The position numbers and the translations under genes are program-made. Below are positions 30,864 through 37,618 of a DNA stretch of 37,618 nucleotides, piece by piece (the first letter of the stretch is position 1; the number at the start of each line of letters is the position of its first letter). The DNA is from Calycina herbarum (lineage: Eukaryota; Ascomycota; Leotiomycetes; Helotiales; Pezizellaceae), in the NCBI GenBank assembly GCA_001414485.1, contig LLEY01000307.1:1-37618 (forward strand), in the 5' to 3' direction. The notes beneath the pieces are model-generated. The model was not told the origin of the DNA. It did not search any database and saw nothing but the letters and a program-made list of their open reading frames with translations.

Positions 30864-32350
30864 TAGACAAAAGAGTTATTTTATAGGCTATTCTCTCTAT
30901 ACTCTTTACTAACGTAGTAACTGTCTTGAAAAGTAGAGTTAGTAAGCTTCCTTAGTAACGAGTAATTTGATTTCAAATAAGAGTTATTTATAAAAGAGCT
31001 TTAGCTAGATTAGAAGAGGTCTAGGAGACTTAAGAGTTAGTATTAGTAGTAGAGAGTCTAGAGAGTATTAGAGTCTATAACTTTATATTAAGCTTTGAAA
31101 TCATAGTCTATAGGTTGAAAGATACTAAGCCAGCTCTATAAAATCTAGCCTAAGCGTTTTAAGCTATTATTAATTTCTTATATACTACTGTAAAAGCTAG
31201 AAAGAACTTCACCTTTGTAATATAGTTAATATAAGCCTTAATAAACGTCTTAATCTACTAACTATATACCTGTTTTAAGATACTAAAGTATCTAATATCA
31301 AGTGGCTAGGTTAGATAGAACGAGTAGAGAAGTAGTCTAAGAGTTATAATATTATATATCTTATAATATTCTTAGAACTCGGCTAATTCGTAACTCTTAT
31401 ATCTATTAAGAATAAGTATTCGATATAGCCTCTTTACACGAGTAGTAGTATATTTATTAAAGTGTTTTAACTATTCTAAACCTATCTTATTATTTGTCTA
31501 TCTATTACTTATTAGTTTAATAACCTAGTTAGACAGAAGGCCGCCGTCGGTATACTAGTTCGTAAGATAATTCTTCTCTTAAACTGCTAAAAATAGAGGA
31601 ACACTTCAGCCTTTACTATTAATATAAGTAATAGCTATAGCCTATTCTCTATTCCCTAGCTAAACTATCTTATCTCTACTACGTCGATCTACGTAGATTA
31701 TAACTATTACAGCGTAGATTATACCTATTATAAACCTAGTCTCGTCGAAGTTATAGAAGTCGTAGTCTAAAATCTCGTATTTTACTCTTATATTTTCTAC
31801 TAGTTGAAACTACGTACTAATTAGCTTAGGATCTTCGTATAAGGCTCTTTAGAAATCGTAAACGCGATTAAAACATATCTTAAGAGCTAGTTATTATTAT
31901 ATAAATCGATAAGCCTAGAGCTTACTAACGCGTTCTACTTCTCTTAATTCTAGGATAAAATTAGCTATATCTTCTATACTAGTAAGCCGTAGTATAAACT
32001 CTCTAGAATCTAGCTTAAGTATATTCTAAGAAATTACCTCTTAGACTCTTACTATTATTATAAGCTGAATATAAAGAAGTTAATAGATAAGGTTATCTTT
32101 ATTATAAGAAGAATTAACTAAGAAGAGAAGTCTATTCTACGTAGAAGAGAAGAGGTCTTATATCTCTTACTTTAAGGTTTCTTAGTAAGTATAAGCTATA
32201 AGAAACTAAGATATCGTTATAGCTTTTCGTTATAGCTTCTATTACTAAGGTAGTTACCGAGGTAGTAAACCTTAAGCTCTTGTTATAGATCGGTAAAGTG
32301 ATTACTAAGTAAGATAATTACCGAGGTTATCACGTTAGGTTATATAAGAT
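30864..32350 (-). pseudogene. Fot1/pogo-like transposase, N-terminal and catalytic part
   Basis: DDE transposase of the pogo/Fot1 type. Minus-strand translation with RIP stops gives an N-terminal DNA-binding region, then NRVYDFQRALYEDPKL, YDFYNFDETRF (first catalytic Asp in the family's NFDETGF), TAITYINSKG, YTDGGLPSD, ILILNRYKSYE (family LDGHxSH; the Asp is now Asn), and LDIRYFSILKQVY (family LDVGxF). At its C-terminal end it is cut by the chromovirus at 30,863, and its last part lies at 23,570-23,863. Inverted repeats were not found; CCGAGGTTATCACG near 32,325 is a likely part of the right end. Confidence 0.8.
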
Positions 32351-32429
32351 CACGTATTTATACGAAGGTTAGTAGACCGAGTAGTCTTCGGATATAAACT
32401 GTTATATTACTCTCTCTCTTATTCTTTGG

Positions 32430-34240
32430 AGGTTATAAGCTCTTATATCTTCTAGAGCGTCTTAAAGCTCCTAGATTAGCTTAGTATATTCTTTCTATTT
32501 TACTAGTAGCTTACTAGCACGTCCTCGTTCTCTACGTTTATTAAGAATCGCTTCTACTACGTATTCCTAGTCGTCTTTAAAGATCTCTAGTCTAGGTTAA
32601 TCGTCGTCTTAAACTTAACTTAGTAGTAGGTTATTTAAGACTAGTTATAGAAGCTAGAAGTAGAATACGTCGTAGATTCTAGAAGAAGTATCTAAGTAAT
32701 AACTATACGTTCTAATTACTTCTAGTACTATATACTTAGCCTACTTCGTATTAAGCTTCTTTGACTTTCTTATTATATAAACGTTCTATAGACTTAGCTA
32801 GACTTTGTCTCTAACTTTAAAGCTTAGTACTTATTATCTTCTTTTATTTATAACGTCTTCTATTATTTACTATATAGTAGCTATTATCGACTATATCTAT
32901 TCCTATACTTCTTTAAGCTTTTATACGATTATATTAGCTTTTTAAATTAGCGATCGTAGTATAGCTTCGTTCGAGAGTTCGTACTAGATATCTAGAGATT
33001 TAGTATAATATTTATATTTAAGAAAGAAAGAGCTTACTTTTATAGCTAATACTATTTAGTTATTAATCGCTAATTCCGCGAATAGTAGTAGTTCTTCCTA
33101 GTTATCTTAAGTATAATCTATGAATATTTATAGATAGGTTTCTATTATCTAGTTTATTCGTTCTATAGATTTGTCTATTTCTAGGTAAAAAGTAGTAGAA
33201 AGCCTTTATATAATTTCTAAGAGAGAATATACTCTTATCTAAAGATAGTCTACGAACTACGTTTCTTAATCTAATACTATTACTTTTAGTAGATAGTGCT
33301 TTTAATAGAAGGTTTAAATAAACTATCTAGTAACTGTTTTAGACGTAATATTCTTAAAACTATTATAGATTATTTCTTTTCCTAGTCTATTTATAATTAT
33401 AACTATATTTATATATCTATTACTTTCTAGTAACTCAACTATAAAGTCTATTAAAATTTCGCTCTGGATTCGGTTTAAGACTAGTAAAGACTTTAGGAAT
33501 CCTTATTATACGTCTCTCTAAGCCTTATTCCTTTTATAAGCGTCGTAGTTTTATATAAACCTTTAAACGTCTTATAATATCTAAGGCTAGAAGTATTATT
33601 ATAAGAGAATCTAGGCTATGCTTTCTTATCTACGGTGACTATAGAGCTTAGAATCGTATATAGACTAGATTATTTTCATATATAGTTCTTTATTATTTAG
33701 AACCTATACTCGGTCCTAGAATCTTAGCTTTCCTTCGTTCGTAATTATATATTTAGACATCGATACTTTAAGCTTTAAGCTAGTAGAGAACGTTCTTTTA
33801 TCTTATTATATAGCGTTCTTTATTACTCGGAGGTTAGTATCTATTTCTTTAGCTTTTGTCTAGAGTTCTTAGAAAGTCTTTTCGTTATTTAGAACTATCT
33901 CTTACGTCTATACTAGGTTCGCTTTTATAATCCCTAGAATCTGTTCTTCTTCGTTTATAGTATTATCTAGTATATCTTATTCTTATTATAAAAGAGCGTC
34001 TACTTAAATATTATCTTTCTCTTTAATATATATAATTATAAAGTTATACTTCGAGAAAGCTAGAGACTATTATATTTATTATTCTATAAGCTTCTATACT
34101 ATTATAAAGTACTTAAGGTTCTTATAATCTATTTAAATTTCAAAGCTATCTATACTTTATAACTTAGGATCCTAAGCCTCTAGATATCGTATAATACAGT
34201 TACCTACTTTAAGTAAGAGCCTACTCTATTAAAAAGTCGC
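32430..34240 (-). pseudogene. Second gypsy chromovirus, pol 3' half only
   Basis: In minus direction from about 34,240: RNase H end (SIDSFEI, IDYKNLKYF, LAFSKYNFIIIYIK), a long linker, integrase core (about 33,480-32,950: DFIVELLESN, VIIINRLGKEII, ITSKTVT), a region with RTNKLDNRNLS, then a chromodomain near 32,568-32,430 (EYVVEAILNKRRERGRASKL). Gag, protease and RT are absent; the 5' side stops where the Tc1/mariner segment starts. The orientation is opposite to the full-length element, and the chromodomain and integrase differ from it, so it is a different family. It is RIP-degraded throughout. Confidence 0.8.
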
Positions 34241-34453
34241 GACGCGTTTTTAAGACTCTTATAATAACACTATACTATACTACTATAACGTACTCCTCTA
34301 CGCTCTATTAGCGGTAATAGACCTCGTAGATCGGAAACTTTATCTTATAATCGAGGGAAATACGTTAGTATATATAATACAGATATATCTTAATACTAAA
34401 TCGCCGCCGATATTAAACTCTCTTATAAAGCCGTAAGAGAGGCTGTTAGACTC

Positions 34454-34499
34454 GACAACTATAATAGACAGAGTACCTCTCTGTCTTAGAGCAGTTGTC
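34454..34499. repeat. Near-perfect palindrome
   Basis: GACAACTATAATAGACAGAG is followed after 5 bp by CTCTGTCTTAGAGCAGTTGTC, its imperfect reverse complement; the mismatches are concentrated in the middle of the arms. It could fold into a stem of about 20 bp. It lies between the gypsy fragment and the Tc1/mariner transposase and may be a pair of fused transposon ends. Confidence 0.6.
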
Positions 34500-34549
34500 T
34501 ACCTACTTATATAAACTAAGATAAAAGATTAATACTACGCTATATACGA

Positions 34550-35253
34550 ATATACCCTAAGTTATTCTTTAATAAGCGACGCGCCGAGACTGGTCTTATA
34601 ATAAGTAACACCTATATTAAGAACCTTTACTATATAGAAGATATAATATATTAGCGTACGAAGAAGCGGCTAGAACTTACAGAGGAAGTAGTAGCGAAAA
34701 GGCTTTTCTAGTACTAGTATAGAGCTTATTAGAACGTTATATAGTAGAAAACTTATATATAGAGTAATAAGTGTTTAGCGGAGCGAGATAAGAGGTAAAA
34801 ACAGGTCTAGGTTTAAAGTATACCAGCTGATAAATAGAAGCTATTCTAGGTTATAACTTATAAGAAAGGAAAGCAGCTATATACTATAGTATAGGCTTGT
34901 TTTTAGAGAGATATATAACGTTCTCTCTTATATATTATAGACTAAGACTTTAAGTTAAAGAAGTATAGATATACTACTAACTCTTATATCGAAGTCTTAG
35001 ACGCGAATCTTACTAAGTACTACTCTAACGACCTGATCTTTATATAGGATAATATAGCTATATATATAGCTTACGCGATTAGAGAGTGCTTTAAGTTAAA
35101 TAGTATTAGAACTATAGATTAGCTATCTTATTCCTCTAATCTTAACTCTATTAAGTATACTTAGAAAGCTCTAAAGAAGATAGTTTACTAGATATACTCT
35201 ACGCTATAGAATTATAGAGGTGAAAGTAAGACTAATAGAACTGCTTTAGAAGA
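34550..35253 (+). pseudogene. Tc1/mariner transposase with mutated DDE residues
   Basis: Recognisable pieces in order are YQRTKKRLELTEEVVAKR, a remnant of the FSDE box, KGKQLYT, YTTNSYIEVLDANLTKYY, NDLIFI then DNIAIYIAYAIRECFKLN (family DLIFMQDNA..HTA), and SSNLNSIKYT (family SPDLNPIEHTW). The first Asp and the last Glu of the catalytic triad are Asn and Lys, both G-to-A changes; the middle Asp is kept. Trp and Gln codons are stops. The frame runs into the third LTR at 35,254 before the normal end of the protein. The N-terminal start lies somewhere in 34,240-34,550 and is not resolved. Confidence 0.8.
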
Positions 35254-35716
35254 TATTACGAATTACGGAAAATAGTAAGTAGTTTAAATAGCACTTTAAT
35301 AGAACAAGGTACGACATCTAGGAAAGAAAGGTAATACAGAAGGAAATTAGTAATATAAAAGGTATTTAAGAGTTTCAGGATCTCACTATTGTAATATTGT
35401 TAGAAGTCACGTGCGATCATATAACGTGATCGCTCTAATCGACCTAATCGCTCTAATCGCGAGCGATATAGGCGATATAAGTAATATAGGCGATATATAT
35501 AGAGAACGAAGGTTCTATATAAGACTAGCACGTCTACTATTAGATAGAAGCTTCGTACTTAACTTTAGTTATTAATCTTATTATCTTATTTAACATCTTT
35601 AATATAAGTAACGAGTTTACTTCTAAGTAAATAACTCAGCGCATCTATACTTCTTATCTACATACCAACCTTCGAGACTTAGTCATCTTTGTTTAGTTCG
35701 TTTGAGTTTCGTTATA
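35254..35716 (+). repeat. Third copy of the chromovirus LTR
   Basis: It starts TATTACGAATTACGG and ends GTTATA, with the same internal order (GGTTCTATATAAGACTAGCA, then the shared 3' third) as the two LTRs of the full element. The preceding 5 bp (GAAGA) and following 5 bp (TTACT) differ, so it is not a simple solo LTR. It carries its own arrangement of GCGA-type units at about 35,430-35,495. It is more likely a leftover of another copy after deletion or unequal recombination. Confidence 0.8.
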
Positions 35717-35997
35717 TTACTCTTCTTCTTCTTATTTCTATTAGCTTTAGATATATTAATTATACTATAAACAAAGCTAGTAGCTACGGCGAAGAAGCTA
35801 GTCCCCGCTGCTGCTGTAAAACCAGCAGCCCCCGCTGCGCCAAAGCCCTCGCCAGCAGCCTAGATAGACATTTTGTTGGAATATAGGGAAAAGGTCACGT
35901 GTTTGATGAGTCATCAGCCCGAGATCTTAGTAAATACTATATCCTAACAAAACTCCCCATCCCCAACTCTTTCCCTTCCACTTCTCAGACCAATTTC
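35717..35997. other. Boundary between transposon block and sugar transporter gene
   Basis: After LTR3 about 70 bp are still AT-rich, then a GC-rich segment (35,786-35,865) of GCTGCTGCTG / CAGCAGCCCC type follows. It reads as an Ala/Pro-rich frame on the plus strand and as an Ala/Gly-rich frame on the minus strand. Neither extends to a gene. CACGTG (35,896-35,901) and a palindromic bZIP-type ATGAGTCAT (35,906-35,914) lie next to it. The transporter's 3' end is at 35,998. Confidence 0.5.
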
Positions 35998-37618
35998 TCA
36001 ATTCCCAATACTCTTCCTCTCCAACTCAGTAACCTCCCTGACCTCACCCTTCTCCTGTATCTCCAACGCCCTTCGCTCAAGCTCCTCCGCATATCCCGCC
36101 TTGTAAGCCGATTTATCCGTGAAAGCTACGAGGAAAGGAGCATTAGTGAAGAGATAATTCATCTCTTCGAGTGGGAGACCCTTAGTTTCGGGGAGGAAGA
36201 GGTAGAAGAAGACGGCGTTGGTGAAATTGCAGATGATGAAGAGGAAGTAGTATTTGTAGCCGATGGTTGTCATTGCTATGCCAGTTATTTGTCCGATCTG
36301 TAGGGAGGGATGTTAGTTTTTCGGTTTTTGGGGAGAGGGGAGAGCAAGATGGGATGAGGTGGGTGATTCAGAAAGTGGGCGACGAGAGAAGTTTGCCTAC
36401 CATTGTATTGAATGCAAAGGAAACCATCGTTGTAATCGATACACCCTTAGAACGGGTTTTGGTATCGAAAATTTCTGCAGGAATAACCCATGACAGAGGA
36501 CCACAAGTAGCTGAGAAGGAGAAATTGTAAAGCCAGGTGCTATATGGTGTTAGTTTATATTTTCAGGGAGCAGGTGAAACAAAAACTAACCAGGCAATAA
36601 ATCCCCAGGAGGCAGATTTATTATCACTTGATCCAGGTGGAAACTTGGCAATCAAAATACACGCGATGAGGAATGTAAGCTAAAATGAGATGTTAGCACT
36701 TGCTGATTGAAAGCAGGGGAACAGACGTACCATGTTGAACAAATTTCCTGCAATCAACGGTCGTCTTCTACCAAGTCTATCAACAAATAACATACAGCAA
36801 GCCTCGCCAACCAATGCAATGATGTTGTTAATAGCCTGGTACTTGAGAGAATCAGCGGAACTGATACCGATTGAACCATAAATCGTAACACTGTAGTATT
36901 GAATTGCCGAAACACCAGTCATCTGGATAGATGCTGCCAAAGCACAAGCGATAAAAAGACGTCTGAATGAAGATCTGTTGGTAAACAATTCACTGTATGA
37001 TTTTGCTTCGTTTTGGTGCTCATGAGTGATGCTGTCTTGAATTTGGTCAAATTCAGCTCGAACCCAAGGATCATGCTCATTGCCGTTGGAGTGAAGTCTG
37101 GCAAGAGTTTTCAAGCCCTCTTCTGGTCGACCGTGGTCAATGAGCCACTGTTGTCTTATTAGAGTTGAGTTATCTCTCGAGATTTGATGCGACTTACACG
37201 AGGACTTTCTGGGAAGAGGAAGATCAGGGCACCCAAAACAACAGCTGGAGCCATTTGAAGTCCGAGTGGGATACGCCATTGTGCTGTAGAACCCTTGATT
37301 CCAATGTATGTACCATATGAGATCCAACCTGCGAGAAAGGCACCAATCCCCAACATGAATTGTTGAAGAGATGTGATTGTGCCTCGAATGGAGGGATGTG
37401 CAATTTCAGCTTGGTATAAGGGGATGATCATGACGAGGAAGCCAACACCCACACCTGCTAGCCATCGACCAGCATAAAGGTATTCGATGTTTTGTGCTCC
37501 GGTTTCTGGATGAAAAATTTGTAAGTTTTTGATATATGGAAAGAGGAGAAAATGAGAGAATATTTGTAGTTGTGTAGGTGAAGAGAAAGGGAAAGAGGAA
37601 TAGTGAGGTGAGGGGGCG
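35998..37618 (-). CDS. MFS sugar transporter, 5' end outside the window
   Basis: Sugar/proton symporter-type protein of the plasma membrane, major facilitator superfamily. Visible exons: 37,505-37,198; 37,147-36,731; 36,679-36,591; 36,539-36,401; 36,297-35,998 (416 residues). The intron ending at 37,506 has no donor before the window edge, so the start and first helices lie beyond. Family signatures are all present: YAGRWLAGVGVGF, FPESPRWLIDHGRPEEGL (joined across an intron), IQMTGVSAIQYYSVTIYG, VDRLGRRRPLIAG, WVIPAEIFDTKTRSKGVS and LPETKGLPLEEMNYLF. The C-terminal tail is charged and ends GEVREVTELERKSIGN. All junctions are GT-AG with frame kept. The coding sequence is not RIP-damaged although LTR3 ends 282 bp downstream of its stop. 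The substrate cannot be told from sequence; hexose is usual, and other sugars or quinate are possible. Confidence 0.9.

Larger units (their letters stand above)
23265..35790. mobile_element. 12.5-kb nested transposon block degraded by RIP
   Basis: Composition switches sharply to TA-rich at about 23,265 and back at about 35,790. Conceptual translation on both strands is full of TAA and TAG at places where Gln and Trp codons are expected from transposon families. That is the mark of C-to-T and G-to-A mutation. Four transposons are recognisable: Fot1/pogo, a complete gypsy chromovirus inside it, an antisense gypsy fragment and a Tc1/mariner, plus an extra LTR copy. No cellular gene is visible in the block. 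Confidence 0.9.

Noticed and set aside
23265..35790. CRISPR-like or tandem-repeat array in the AT-rich block
   Set aside because: Repeats found are LTRs and short TA-rich similarity from RIP; there is no regular repeat-spacer structure, and the organism is a eukaryote.

Overview
The window looks like nuclear DNA of a filamentous ascomycete. The genes have short GT-AG introns (about 50-100 nt). Housekeeping proteins are fungal in type: cytochrome c oxidase subunit COX9, TFIID subunit TAF8, a LisH/WD40 TBL1/Sif2-like protein, a TMEM115/DUF1751 protein and an MFS sugar transporter. There is also a fungal NACHT-ankyrin (NLR-like) gene, and a block of transposons has been degraded by repeat-induced point mutation (RIP). 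The extreme AT-rich, RIP-ruined islands suggest Leotiomycetes, but that placement is a guess from style and not from a marker gene.

Layout. 1-1,650: low-complexity DNA and an AT-rich, MITE-like block. 1,652-3,112 (-): F-box gene broken by two in-frame stops. 3,223-4,041: Tc1-like deletion derivative with near-perfect ~50-bp terminal inverted repeats. 4,044-5,390: non-coding, with a cluster of GGCTTAC motifs. 5,393-6,040 (-) COX9 and 6,388-7,381 (+) TAF8 are divergent from a 347-bp promoter. 7,382-12,990: gene-poor, holding two broken copies of one secreted-protein family. 13,022-15,533 (-): NACHT-ankyrin pseudogene with an amyloid-like N-terminus. 17,216-19,354 (-): six-exon TBL1/Sif2-like gene. 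21,246-22,389 (+): TMEM115-like gene.

23,265-35,790 is a nested, RIP-degraded transposon block with no reading frame of note. A full-length Ty3/gypsy chromovirus (LTRs 23,864-24,309 and 30,395-30,858, 5-bp duplication CTTCG) sits inside the transposase gene of a minus-strand Fot1/pogo element. Removing the insert and one CTTCG restores the Fot1 reading frame across the junction. To the right lie an antisense gypsy fragment (RNase H-integrase-chromodomain), a Tc1/mariner transposase with mutated catalytic residues, and a third copy of the same LTR without a matching duplication. Beyond 35,998 (-) an MFS sugar transporter runs off the right edge.

The intact genes are core cellular functions (respiration, basal transcription, chromatin repression, Golgi membrane, sugar uptake) and do not form a pathway. 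The accessory genes (F-box, secreted protein, NLR) are all broken, and two of them lie in the transposon-rich first 15 kb. I saw no RNA genes, CRISPR arrays or biosynthetic cluster. Exon borders were placed by eye from splice motifs and family conservation.
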